Shown: positions 14,769 through 21,982 of the stretch, one piece after another
Layout: every line of letters starts with the position of its first letter
Position numbering within the stretch: position 1 is the stretch's first letter
Assembly: GCA_035285405.1 (NCBI GenBank)
Contig: JAYKJI010000372.1
Location: forward strand, 1-22,107
DNA length: 22,107 nt
Source of the DNA: Woronichinia sp035285405
Lineage (GTDB): Bacteria > Cyanobacteriota > Cyanobacteriia > Cyanobacteriales > Microcystaceae
Direction of reading: 5' to 3'
Program-made: the position numbers and the translations under genes
The notes under the pieces: model-generated
Database searches by the model: none
What the model was told of the DNA's origin: nothing
What the model saw: the letters and a program-made list of their open reading frames with translations, nothing else

Positions 14769-15647
14769 CTAAATCGCAAAGCTAGGCAAAAAACTTCCCA
14801 GGTTTCCCCTAGACAAACTAAACGGCGATGGATTATCCTCTGGCATTTTGGAGGAATGGCTTTCTGGCCCTGGCTTGAAAATGGCCTCATTCACATTGGT
14901 GTTGCGTAAAATGGTTCCCTCTAGATTCGTATCCATTAAATTGGCCCCTTCCAAATTCGCATCAGTTAGATTCGCCTCACTTAAATTGGCTCCCCTGAAA
15001 TCAACGTGACGTAAATTGGCCCCCTGTAAATTAGCTCCCCGTAGATTGGCCCCTTGTAAATTACTATTGCTCAGTTTTGCCCCTGTTAAATCCAGTTTTT
15101 CTAAGTTAGCTCCCTGTAAATCCACTTCTCGAAGTAAGGCTTGACGTAAATTAGCTTCAAAAAAATTGACTCCACTTAAATTAGCACCGCTTAAGCGGGC
15201 TTCCTGCAAATTAGCCCAGGCAAAATTCACCGACTGTAAATTAGCTTCTCGCAGATTTACCCGAAAAAGATTGGCTCCACAGAGATTTGCCTGTTGTAAA
15301 TTAGCCGCTCGTAGATTGCTATGGGAAAGATTTGAACCAGACAGTTTTGTCTTAGGGAGACTGGCCTTAACTAAGAAAGCACCACTCAAATTAGCTTTGG
15401 TTAAATCAGCCCTTGCCAAAATTGCTTGATTAAGTTTGGCGTAGGTTAGATCAGCCCAATTCAAACTTGCCCCCGTTAAATTTGACTTGGTTAAAAAAGC
15501 ACGGCTGAGATTCGCTCCCATCAAGTTGGATTTCGCCAGATCCACCGCGATCAACATCACTCTTGAGAGATCTATACCTTGCAAATTCTGTTGGGGAAAT
15601 AGGCGATCGCCTTTCTCATAAGCGCGCAGTAATTCATTAACGTTCAT
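14769..15647 (-). CDS. Pentapeptide-repeat protein
   Basis: From the ATG at 15647 this is 292 residues. After a short leader (MNVNELLRAYEKGDRLFPQQ) it is built almost wholly of A(D/N)LXX-type pentapeptides such as ANLSG, ADLTK and ANLQG, about forty in all. These repeats fold into a right-handed quadrilateral beta-helix. No signal peptide, TM segment or enzymatic domain is visible, and the function of most cyanobacterial members is unknown. The DNA shows the matching 15-base periodicity (TGTAAATTAG recurring). The C-terminal 40 residues are non-repetitive and polar. A GTG at 15692 would add 15 residues. I prefer 15647 because MNVNELL is the usual family beginning and CAGGAG lies about 12 bases upstream. 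The gene is followed closely by cutA. Confidence 0.88.
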   Translation of the reverse strand: MNVNELLRAYEKGDRLFPQQNLQGIDLSRVMLIAVDLAKSNLMGANLSRAFLTKSNLTGASLNWADLTYAKLNQAILARADLTKANLSGAFLVKASLPKTKLSGSNLSHSNLRAANLQQANLCGANLFRVNLREANLQSVNFAWANLQEARLSGANLSGVNFFEANLRQALLREVDLQGANLEKLDLTGAKLSNSNLQGANLRGANLQGANLRHVDFRGANLSEANLTDANLEGANLMDTNLEGTILRNTNVNEAIFKPGPESHSSKMPEDNPSPFSLSRGNLGSFLPSFAI

Positions 15648-15692
15648 AGAGCCTGTCTTCTCCTGTAATAGGGTAATGGCATCCCCGAACAC

Positions 15693-16113
15693 GAAATTAA
15701 GATGGCTAGTTGAGCAAAGGGGGGAGCCATCAACGATAGGGGTAGTTTGGCAGTGGAACTTGATTTTTTCTGTATTAAATTTTACGCTAAGATTTTTTAG
15801 AAGCCGGATTTTTTCTGGGAGTTGTTATAATTCTTAATTTTTTATTAAAAGTTATCTTATTGCCCTGTAGCCTAGACAGTGAGGGTAATCTCAAGGATTT
15901 CAACAAACAGTTTAAATAGGATTTCCGCAAAAATACTGACAAGAGAGGGGGAATGGGGCTGGGTGACTGCTTAATAATCAGAAATGTTTCCTTAATCAGG
16001 ATTGAGATAGTTCTATCATTATTATTCCAAGCTTTGATTATTCTGAGTTAGCGAAAAACCACGATAGGATAGGGAAATAACGCAAACTTTTGTCCCCTTG
16101 TCACCGGAAAGCA
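15693..16113. other. Non-coding divergent spacer between the pentapeptide and transglutaminase-like genes
   Basis: No credible ORF. Visible items are a TATAAT at 15826-15831 without a matched -35, a small hairpin GATAG-TT-CTATC at 16006-16017, and an 8-bp inverted repeat (AATAATCA 15973-15980, TGATTATT 16035-16042). Promoters for both divergent genes should be here. Confidence 0.5.
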
Positions 16114-18453
16114 ATGGTAAAGACCATTCCCCAACCCCTTAATTGGTGGTCGCAGATGCAACAACAGATGCGCTCTCTGCCCCAACCTAAAACTGAAGAC
16201 TCCCTACTCTTTCGGATTTTAGTACAAGCAATGGTGATTGTGGGCATTGTGGCGACCGATGTGGCCGCCCAAACGGAATGGAGTATCTGGGCAGTTCCAT
16301 TGAGTATTCTGGGTGCTATCTGGAGTTGGTACCGCCGTGCCCATCGCAATGTGGCCGTTAAGTTTATGTTGGCAATCGGGATGCTATTGGTACTTTTTGT
16401 CTTTCTTAGCAATTTACTGGTCAATCTTAACGATAGCCGCATTGCCCTAGCTGGATTACTGGTGCAATTGCAGGTGCTTCACAGCTTTGATCTACCGCGA
16501 CGTAAAGATCTGGGTTATTCCATGGTCATTGGTCTGATTCTGCTAGGAGTCGCCGGAACCGTTTCCCAATCCATGACCTTTGCACCCTGGTTATTACTAT
16601 TTTTGATCATCGCTCTACCGACTTTAATTTTGGACTATCGATCGCGGTTGGGACTAACAGAAATTGACGAGCAGTGGGGATGGTTCAAAAAACAGCGTAT
16701 TAAAATTGCTAAGACCCAAGACTTTCGCTATTCTCCCCTCTTTCCGGGCCGGTTAGCCGCCATTTTAGGAATTATTTTGGCCTTGGGCTTAATCTTCTTT
16801 GCCATCATGCCCCGTTTTCCTAGCTACCAACTCCAAAGCTTTCCCGTGAGTGGGACAGCAGACACTGAGAATAAGCAATTTACAGAGAAGAATCGAGATA
16901 TTGTCAATCCGGGCTATGTTAATCCAGGCAAAGACAGCCAGGGCGGTGGTAGTGGTAAAAGTCCGGCTGAGGGGCCAGGGTCAGTGGATGACACAGTGTA
17001 CTATGGTTTCAATAATAGGATCAACCAGAATTTGCGCGGTGGCATGAAACAGCAGTTAGTTCTGCGGGTACGTTCTCAAACAGCCGGATTTTGGCGGGCC
17101 TTAGCCTTTGATCATTACACGGGCCAGGGATGGGAGATCTCGGCCAATGATGATATTACCAAGATTCCCCGTTCTTCCTGGTCTTATCGCTTTGATCTGA
17201 ATCCTTCCCTGGGTTTTATGAAAACGAGGCAAATCATCCAAACCTATACGGCGGTCACCAATTTGCCCAATGTTATTCCCAATTTAGCCATGCCCCGTTA
17301 TTTGTATTTTCCGACCAAGGAAATTGGCATTGATCACAATGGAAGTTTGCGATCGCCGGTGGGATTGGTGGAAGGTTTGACCTATACGGTAGTGTCGGAA
17401 GTCCCCTATCGTGATCGCACAGTATTGCGTCAGGCTCCTCGCGAATATAGCCCAGGTGTGCAGCAGAAATACTTACCCATTCCCCCGCAAATTGAAGAGA
17501 AGGTCAGAAAACGAACCTTGGAGTTGTTATCTAAATCGCCTAAACCGATTAACTCGGTCTATGAAGCGGCTCTCTATCTAACCCAAGCTTTAAAACAAAA
17601 TTATACGGTTAAGGATATTCCCTTTTTCGACCCCAAAGAGGATCTGGTAGAGGCCTTTTTATTCAAATATCAAGGCGGTTATCCCGACCACTTCTCGACG
17701 GTGTTAACGGTCATGTTGCGTTCTATTGGCATTCCCAGTCGATTAGCAGTGGGATTTGGATCGGGCCAATTTAATCCTTTTACGGGTTATTATCTGGTTC
17801 ACAATACCGATGCCCATGCCCTGACGGAGGTTTATTTTCCCTATTTTGGTTGGTTTAGTTTTGATCCTATTCCAGGTCATGATTTATATCCCCCTTCCTT
17901 TGAAGATGAAGAAACCTTTAGTGTTTTAAAACAAATTTGGAATTGGGTGGCCAGTTGGCTACCGTCACCAATCACTAATTTTTTAAGTCTCTTTTGGACA
18001 AATATGATTGGGGCCTTGTTAGGCTTTCTGGCATGGCTTTGGAATGTGGTCTCAGGGAGTTTATTGGGGGCTTTACTGGGGCTGATTTTAGCGATCGCCG
18101 CCGGCTTTGTGGGTTGGCTGGGTTGGGAACAGGCGCGACGCTGGCTCTATCAAAGACGTTTAGCGAAAATGCACCCGATGGCCAGACTTTATCAACAAAT
18201 GTTAAGTGCACTTAAAGGTCAAGGTTATGGCAAAAATCTGGCCCAAACGCCATCGGAATATGTCCAATCTTTACGGGAATATTTAACGGTTGAACAGCTA
18301 GAAGTGGTAGAGAAGATTTCCTTCGCCTATGTGAGTTGGCGGTATGGTGGTCAACCTCAAAATCTGGATTATCTACAGCAACAATTTAGAACGCTGTTAC
18401 GAAGTCTAGAACGCCAAAAATCCCAGGCTTTTCTTGCTCAATTTCATCGTTAA
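16114..18453 (+). CDS. TgpA-like transglutaminase-fold membrane protein, catalytic Cys replaced
   Basis: A 779-residue protein from the ATG at 16114 (GGAAAG lies just upstream; the TTG at 16090 is a weaker start). The N-terminal third has about six hydrophobic segments typical of TgpA/DUF3488 proteins. A soluble domain follows, with a Gly/Ser-rich linker (GKDSQGGGSGKSPAEGPG) and a transglutaminase-like core. Two more hydrophobic segments and a cytosolic DUF4129-like tail end the protein. In the core, His568 (DAHALTEVYFP) and Asp584 (FDPIPGH) of the usual Cys-His-Asp triad are present. Where papain-like transglutaminases have GxCxxFA, this reads GGYPDHFSTV, so the nucleophile is Pro524. I believe many cyanobacterial homologues share this GGYPDHF motif, so this is a family trait, not a sequencing error. 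Probably a non-enzymatic or altered envelope protein; the substrate is unknown. Confidence 0.82.
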   Translation: MVKTIPQPLNWWSQMQQQMRSLPQPKTEDSLLFRILVQAMVIVGIVATDVAAQTEWSIWAVPLSILGAIWSWYRRAHRNVAVKFMLAIGMLLVLFVFLSNLLVNLNDSRIALAGLLVQLQVLHSFDLPRRKDLGYSMVIGLILLGVAGTVSQSMTFAPWLLLFLIIALPTLILDYRSRLGLTEIDEQWGWFKKQRIKIAKTQDFRYSPLFPGRLAAILGIILALGLIFFAIMPRFPSYQLQSFPVSGTADTENKQFTEKNRDIVNPGYVNPGKDSQGGGSGKSPAEGPGSVDDTVYYGFNNRINQNLRGGMKQQLVLRVRSQTAGFWRALAFDHYTGQGWEISANDDITKIPRSSWSYRFDLNPSLGFMKTRQIIQTYTAVTNLPNVIPNLAMPRYLYFPTKEIGIDHNGSLRSPVGLVEGLTYTVVSEVPYRDRTVLRQAPREYSPGVQQKYLPIPPQIEEKVRKRTLELLSKSPKPINSVYEAALYLTQALKQNYTVKDIPFFDPKEDLVEAFLFKYQGGYPDHFSTVLTVMLRSIGIPSRLAVGFGSGQFNPFTGYYLVHNTDAHALTEVYFPYFGWFSFDPIPGHDLYPPSFEDEETFSVLKQIWNWVASWLPSPITNFLSLFWTNMIGALLGFLAWLWNVVSGSLLGALLGLILAIAAGFVGWLGWEQARRWLYQRRLAKMHPMARLYQQMLSALKGQGYGKNLAQTPSEYVQSLREYLTVEQLEVVEKISFAYVSWRYGGQPQNLDYLQQQFRTLLRSLERQKSQAFLAQFHR

Positions 18454-18487
18454 TGATTAAAATTTTCCTCAAAATAAGTTATTGTAA

Positions 18488-18524
18488 GGCGATCGCGTTT
18501 TAAAATCTACGGGAGGGCGATCGC
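18488..18524. repeat. HIP1-AATCTACG module, left of the coiled-coil nuclease-like gene
   Basis: GGCGATCGCGTTTTAAAATC, then TACGGGAGG and a second GCGATCGC (18517-18524), put two HIP1 sites 28 bases apart. The module GGCGATCGC, T-run, AATCTACG recurs at 19193-19235 on the other side of the gene. Confidence 0.6.
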
Positions 18525-18574
18525 GTCTTAACAAGATAAAATTGTAGGTAGGAAAATTAAGGGAAATCTAGATT

Positions 18575-19189
18575 ATGACAACCACTGCCGATGACGTGTG
18601 GCGATTACTCGCCGAATTAACGACTGCCCAAAAAGAAACTGACCGACGTTTTCAAGAAACTGACCGACGTTTTCAAGAAACTGATCGACGTTTTCAAGAA
18701 ACTGAACGCCTACTCAGGGAACAATCTCAAGAAACTGACCGCAGAATCCGAGAGGTTAACAAACAAATTGGGGATCTCGGCGGCAAGTGGGGAAGATTTG
18801 TAGAAAATATGGTGGCTCCAGCCTGCGAAACTATCTTTTTAAAGCGAGGAATTCCCGTTCATCAAGTTAGTCAACGGGTGAAAAAACGTTTAAATGGACA
18901 AACCTTAGAAATTGATGTCCTTGTCACTAATGAACATCATGTTTTAGTGGTTGAGGTCAAAAGTAGTTTGGGAGTAAATGATGTTAAAGAATTACAATCA
19001 GACTTAAACAAATTTAGACAATTTTTTCCAGAATATAGCCACAAACAACTATACGGAGCCGTTGCAGGCATTGAGATTGAAGAGGGAGCCGATCGCTATG
19101 CCTATCGTCAAGGTTTATTTGTTTTAGCTCAGGCGGGAGAGACGGTTTCTATTTTAAATAGTCCTGATTTTCAACCTAAAAATTGGTAA
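18575..19189 (+). CDS. Coiled-coil protein with PD-(D/E)XK nuclease-like domain (DUF3782-type)
   Basis: This 204-residue protein has two parts. Residues about 18-68 are a highly charged coiled coil that includes a perfect tandem heptad, ETDRRFQ three times at 21-41, then ETERLLREQSQETDRR. The DNA for the heptads repeats every 21 bases. Residues about 70-190 show a PD-(D/E)XK-like core: a conserved Glu in GRFVENM, Asp114 in EIDVLV, and Glu127/Lys129 in VLVVEVKSS. Such proteins are abundant and multicopy in cyanobacteria, with no proven function. The motif spacing suggests metal-dependent DNA cleavage is possible, but this is inference. The start ATG is preceded by AAGGGAAA. Expect the heptad number to vary among strains through slippage. 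Related HIP1 modules flank it. Confidence 0.72.
   Translation: MTTTADDVWRLLAELTTAQKETDRRFQETDRRFQETDRRFQETERLLREQSQETDRRIREVNKQIGDLGGKWGRFVENMVAPACETIFLKRGIPVHQVSQRVKKRLNGQTLEIDVLVTNEHHVLVVEVKSSLGVNDVKELQSDLNKFRQFFPEYSHKQLYGAVAGIEIEEGADRYAYRQGLFVLAQAGETVSILNSPDFQPKNW
18635..18697 (+). repeat. 21-bp tandem repeat encoding ETDRRFQ heptads
   Basis: Three consecutive copies of GAAACTGACCGACGTTTTCAA, the last with one T for C, code for ETDRRFQ three times. A diverged fourth unit follows. The period equals one coiled-coil heptad. Confidence 0.8.
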
Positions 19190-19192
19190 TTA

Positions 19193-19235
19193 GGCGATCG
19201 CTTTTTTGAATCTACGAGTGTGGAGATGGATCGCC
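19193..19235. repeat. HIP1-AATCTACG module, right of the coiled-coil nuclease-like gene
   Basis: GGCGATCGC, T-run and AATCTACG recur here and end with GATCGCC at 19229-19235. GGCGATC and GATCGCC therefore form inverted arms around the module. It starts 3 bases after the gene's stop codon. Confidence 0.55.
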
Positions 19236-19330
19236 TATGAAACAGTACTCAAGTTAGTGCGACGTGCTTTTAGGAGGATTTTACGGAAGTTGTCTTGTGA
19301 TCGTCCTATTTGGGGTGATATACTGAAAGT

Positions 19331-19387
19331 CTATTGACAATATTCTCAGTTGTGATAATACCTTAAGAGTTTCTGTATAGTCAATAG
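19331..19387. promoter_or_regulatory. 8-bp inverted repeat overlapping the promoter region of the DUF262 gene
   Basis: CTATTGAC (19331-19338) and GTCAATAG (19380-19387) are perfect inverted copies with 41 bases between them. The left arm overlaps TTGACA (19335-19340), a consensus -35. The best -10 candidate (TAATAC at a 16-base spacing) is mediocre. The arms look like a pair of operator half-sites through which the gene could be autoregulated. Confidence 0.4.
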
Positions 19388-19417
19388 TCATAAATACAAA
19401 CTGATCTGAGAGGAAGA

Positions 19418-21007
19418 ATGAAAACGGCAGAGATCACACCAACCGCACAAAAAATCGACAAATTAATCAAAAGAATTGATGAAGGCGATATAAAAATACC
19501 TGCTTTTCAACGGGGTTACGTTTGGAAGCAAGAGCAGGTATTAGAGTTGCTAGAAAGTATCGTTTCAGAGTATCCTATTGGAAGTGTTTTGTTGTGGAAA
19601 ACTGATGAAAAGCTAAATTCAACGCGAAATTTGGCTGGTTACAAAATACCTGAAAGAGACGAATCATACCCAGTAAACTATGCACTAGATGGCCAACAAA
19701 GATTGGCCAGTATTTACGGTGTATTCAGTAACCTTATTGAACAAGAAGAAGATGTAGCAGGATACAATCCTGATGTTGACATATTTGAGGTTTACTACGA
19801 TTTTGAAAAGACAGCTTTTGTGGACAGGGCTGGCGTAGAGTCAGAAGAAAATACTATTCACTTGCGTAAGTTATTAGATGTGACAACATTGATTGATGCG
19901 CTATTAGTACTCAAGAAAGAGTATCATAAAAAGGCACAAGAACTAGCATCACAATTTCTAAACTATGAAATTCCTGTTGTTACTATTGAAAACAGAAGTC
20001 GGAATGATGTCGGTATCATTTTTGAGCGTATAAATAATACAGGAACAAAATTAACAACATTAGACTTGATGACTGCATGGACATGGACTGAAAATTTTCA
20101 TCTGCTGGAGTCATGTAATGTATTGCTGGAGTCATTGGAAGAAAAAGGATTTGGGAATATACAGCACAAAACACTTTTACAAATAATATCGGCAGTCGTA
20201 CAAGATACAACAGTAAGTAAGAATATCTTGAATCTGAAGGGAGGACAAGTTCGTGATAACTGGGGAAGGGTAGAAAAATCTATACAAAAAGCAATAGATT
20301 TTCTAGCTACTGACATTGGCTGTCAACACATAGACTTTCTGCCGTTCACTCAGCAATTAATCCCGATAATTAAGTTTTTTGACCTTCTTGAAAGGCCTAC
20401 TGCTGATCAGCTTAAAGTATTGAGGCAATATTTTTGGAAAACATCTTTTTCTAACCGATATTCAACAGGACAAACAAATGCAAAAATGGACTCGGATATT
20501 GAAAGCTTAAAAAGGCTGGTTGCTGGGCAGAATAATCCCTTTGACGACTATCAATATACAGTGACAGAGAACGTTCTCAAAAATACACAGTTCTCTAAGG
20601 CAAATCCCATTACTAGAGCTTTTTTACTTCTAGTCGCTAAACAGAATCCTATGGACTTGGTGAAGAATCAAAAAATAGATATTGGTAAGTCTTTGGCTCA
20701 ATATAATAAAAAAGAATATCACCATGTTTTTCCTCAAGCATTTTTGAAAAGAAAAGGAATTGCTCCTAAAGATATATCTTGTGTTTTAAATTTTTGCTTT
20801 CTTTCATCTGACTCTAATAAAGCTATTTCTAAAAAATCACCTTCGGACTATTTCTTTAACTTAGTTCCAAATAATGATTTCAATAGTATTTTGACAAGTA
20901 ATCTTTTACCTATCAAAAAAGATATCTACAAAAATGATGATTTCGAGCAATTTAAAGATCAACGAGCGAACGAGGTGCTGAGACAATTGGATATACTGAT
21001 CAGTTAA
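19418..21007 (+). CDS. DUF262 protein with C-terminal HNH-like nuclease motif (GmrSD-like)
   Basis: A 529-residue protein of the DUF262 (GmrSD N-terminal) type. IPAFQRGYVW at 27-36 and YALDGQQRL at 88-96 are the hallmark ParB/sulfiredoxin-like nucleotide-binding motifs of DUF262. The central region is helical. The C-terminus has EYHHVFPQAFL at 433-443 followed by Asn458 (VLNF), Asn467 (SSDSNKAISKKSPSDYF) and a basic tail, matching the HNH/beta-beta-alpha-Me core of DUF1524-like domains. GmrSD-type proteins are modification-dependent (type IV) restriction factors, for example against glucosylated or hydroxymethylated phage DNA. A defence role here is inference by family. AGAGGA just upstream of the ATG gives the start. 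The gene is AT-rich, contains no HIP1 site that I can see, and its stop overlaps the next gene's ATG, so it was probably acquired and is cotranscribed with the DUF2283 gene. Confidence 0.8.
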   Translation: MKTAEITPTAQKIDKLIKRIDEGDIKIPAFQRGYVWKQEQVLELLESIVSEYPIGSVLLWKTDEKLNSTRNLAGYKIPERDESYPVNYALDGQQRLASIYGVFSNLIEQEEDVAGYNPDVDIFEVYYDFEKTAFVDRAGVESEENTIHLRKLLDVTTLIDALLVLKKEYHKKAQELASQFLNYEIPVVTIENRSRNDVGIIFERINNTGTKLTTLDLMTAWTWTENFHLLESCNVLLESLEEKGFGNIQHKTLLQIISAVVQDTTVSKNILNLKGGQVRDNWGRVEKSIQKAIDFLATDIGCQHIDFLPFTQQLIPIIKFFDLLERPTADQLKVLRQYFWKTSFSNRYSTGQTNAKMDSDIESLKRLVAGQNNPFDDYQYTVTENVLKNTQFSKANPITRAFLLLVAKQNPMDLVKNQKIDIGKSLAQYNKKEYHHVFPQAFLKRKGIAPKDISCVLNFCFLSSDSNKAISKKSPSDYFFNLVPNNDFNSILTSNLLPIKKDIYKNDDFEQFKDQRANEVLRQLDILIS

Positions 21008-21273
21008 TGAAAATCCATAATCAGGAGAACTCAATTGTGGCCCTAGCTCAAGAAACCCTCGATTATCTCAAACTTATTCCTGTTCTTAAAACGCTTCCTA
21101 AAAGAGATTTTCAAATGGTTTATGACTATGAAGCTGATGTTTTTTACATTGACTTTTACAATCCCCCTTACTCCAGTGATGACACAGAATTAACGGATAA
21201 TGACATTGTAATTCGCTACGGTGAACAAGACGAAATTGTTGGTTTTACCATTCTTCATGCCAGCACGCGGTAA
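21007..21273 (+). CDS. DUF2283 domain-containing protein
   Basis: An 88-residue protein (78 if the GTG at 21037 is used) with a DUF2283 domain: MVYDYEADVFYIDFYN, then TDNDIVIRYGEQDEIVGFTI and LHAST at the end. DUF2283 proteins are small, of unknown function, and frequent in cyanobacteria beside toxin-antitoxin-like or defence genes. The ATG overlaps the last base of the DUF262 stop. However, AGGAG at about 21024-21028, nine bases before the GTG at 21037, is the best ribosome-binding site, so the GTG start is quite possible. The close coupling suggests a joint job with the DUF262 protein, perhaps as a regulator or immunity partner, but this is inference. Confidence 0.7.
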   Translation: MKIHNQENSIVALAQETLDYLKLIPVLKTLPKRDFQMVYDYEADVFYIDFYNPPYSSDDTELTDNDIVIRYGEQDEIVGFTILHASTR

Positions 21274-21362
21274 TTCAAATAATGCCAAGACTGAATGTTA
21301 AGTAACTGGCTATTAATAGGGATACTGTCTTCCTGCGATCGCCTTTTAAAGCCTCAAATTCT

Positions 21363-21560
21363 TTATAGAAATTTCCGAAATGTTTCAATATTTATCCCTT
21401 GTAACCGATCCTGTAAAGCACTTAAATACTCTTGGATCGCATCTTGAATATTATTAAGGGCTTCCTCCTTTGTTTGACCTTCAGACCAACAACCAGGTAA
21501 GGCAGGAACAGAGACGCTGAAACCTTCTTCCGATTGATAAAGAGCAACCTGATATTTCAT
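21363..21560 (-). CDS. HicB-like antitoxin-family protein (solitary)
   Basis: A 65-residue protein with the partial RNase H fold of HicB antitoxins: the strand MKYQVALYQSEEGFSVSVPAL, the PGCWSEGQTKEEALNNIQDAI turn and helix, and a short C-terminal helix. It lacks the C-terminal DNA-binding (Arc or HTH) domain of full HicB. GAGGGATCAAAG precedes the ATG. No HicA-like ORF is found on either side: only 89 bases separate it from the DUF2283 stop and the upstream 200 bases have no ORF. It is therefore an orphan, and any toxin-neutralising role is unproven. Confidence 0.78.
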   Translation of the reverse strand: MKYQVALYQSEEGFSVSVPALPGCWSEGQTKEEALNNIQDAIQEYLSALQDRLQGINIETFRKFL

Positions 21561-21759
21561 CTTTGATCCCTCAAAATTTTTTGTGTTTTAAAATCGTAGC
21601 ATAAACTCAATTCCTAGGACTTAGAGACTAAGCCTCTACATTTTATAAAAAGAGGTATGAATTAGGTATTCCCTCAGAACGAGATCGGGGCAGTAACCTT
21701 GCGGATTTCGGGCACAGCAGTTCCGGTTTTCGGCTTGCTCTTGGGCCTTCGTAGGAATT
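21561..21759. other. Non-coding gap between the HicB-like gene and the ISAs1-type end
   Basis: No gene recognised. CTTAG-AGA-CTAAG at about 21619-21631 and CCTCT...AGAGG at about 21634-21656 are small hairpins. The part 21670-21759 is GC-richer than its surroundings and resembles dispersed repeat debris, but I could not identify it. Confidence 0.3.
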
Positions 21760-21780
21760 CAGGGCTATTTCATTCTAAAA
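21760..21780. mobile_element. ISAs1-type terminal sequence at the end of the transposase remnant
   Basis: CAGGGCTATTTCATTCTAAA at 21760-21779 begins with CAGGGC, the typical end of ISAs1 elements, and overlaps the transposase stop codon (21765-21767). The surrounding 5' flank is GAATT. Confidence 0.6.
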
Positions 21781-21982
21781 ATGAGGGAAAGAGTGTCTAA
21801 TCCAAATCGGCAGAATCGTTGTGCTTGAGCCATATTATTAAATCCCGCAGTGCGATAAAGATTCAAGGCGAGATCACGAGCAATGGCAAAGATATGAGGC
21901 AAGTCATTCATGCGAACACGGGAAGCATCTTCTCCCTGAGTAACATCTCGGACATGATGAACTTTATTCTCTACTCCCCAAT
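21765..21982 (-). pseudogene. 3' remnant of an ISAs1-family transposase
   Basis: On the minus strand from 21982 the frame reads WGVENKVHHVRDVTQGEDAS, then RVRMNDLPHIFAIARDLALN and LYRTAGFNNMAQAQRFCRFG, ending ATG AAA TAG at 21765. The WG(I/V)EN...H.V.DV...ED.SR block followed by ALNLYR is the C-terminus of ISAs1 (H-repeat-like) DDE transposases, and the W is expected to follow H. The frame is lost upstream where a second ISAs1-type end begins at 21983. Only about 72 codons remain against roughly 370-430 in a complete gene. It is inactive. Confidence 0.8.

Noticed and set aside
15166..15429. 87-residue forward ORF with many KLA/ARR runs
   Set aside because: It is the antisense reading of the 15-base periodic pentapeptide-repeat gene, whose periodicity makes spurious open frames.
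18635..18697. CRISPR-like short tandem repeats
   Set aside because: The 21-base units are contiguous with no spacers and lie in frame within a coiled-coil gene.
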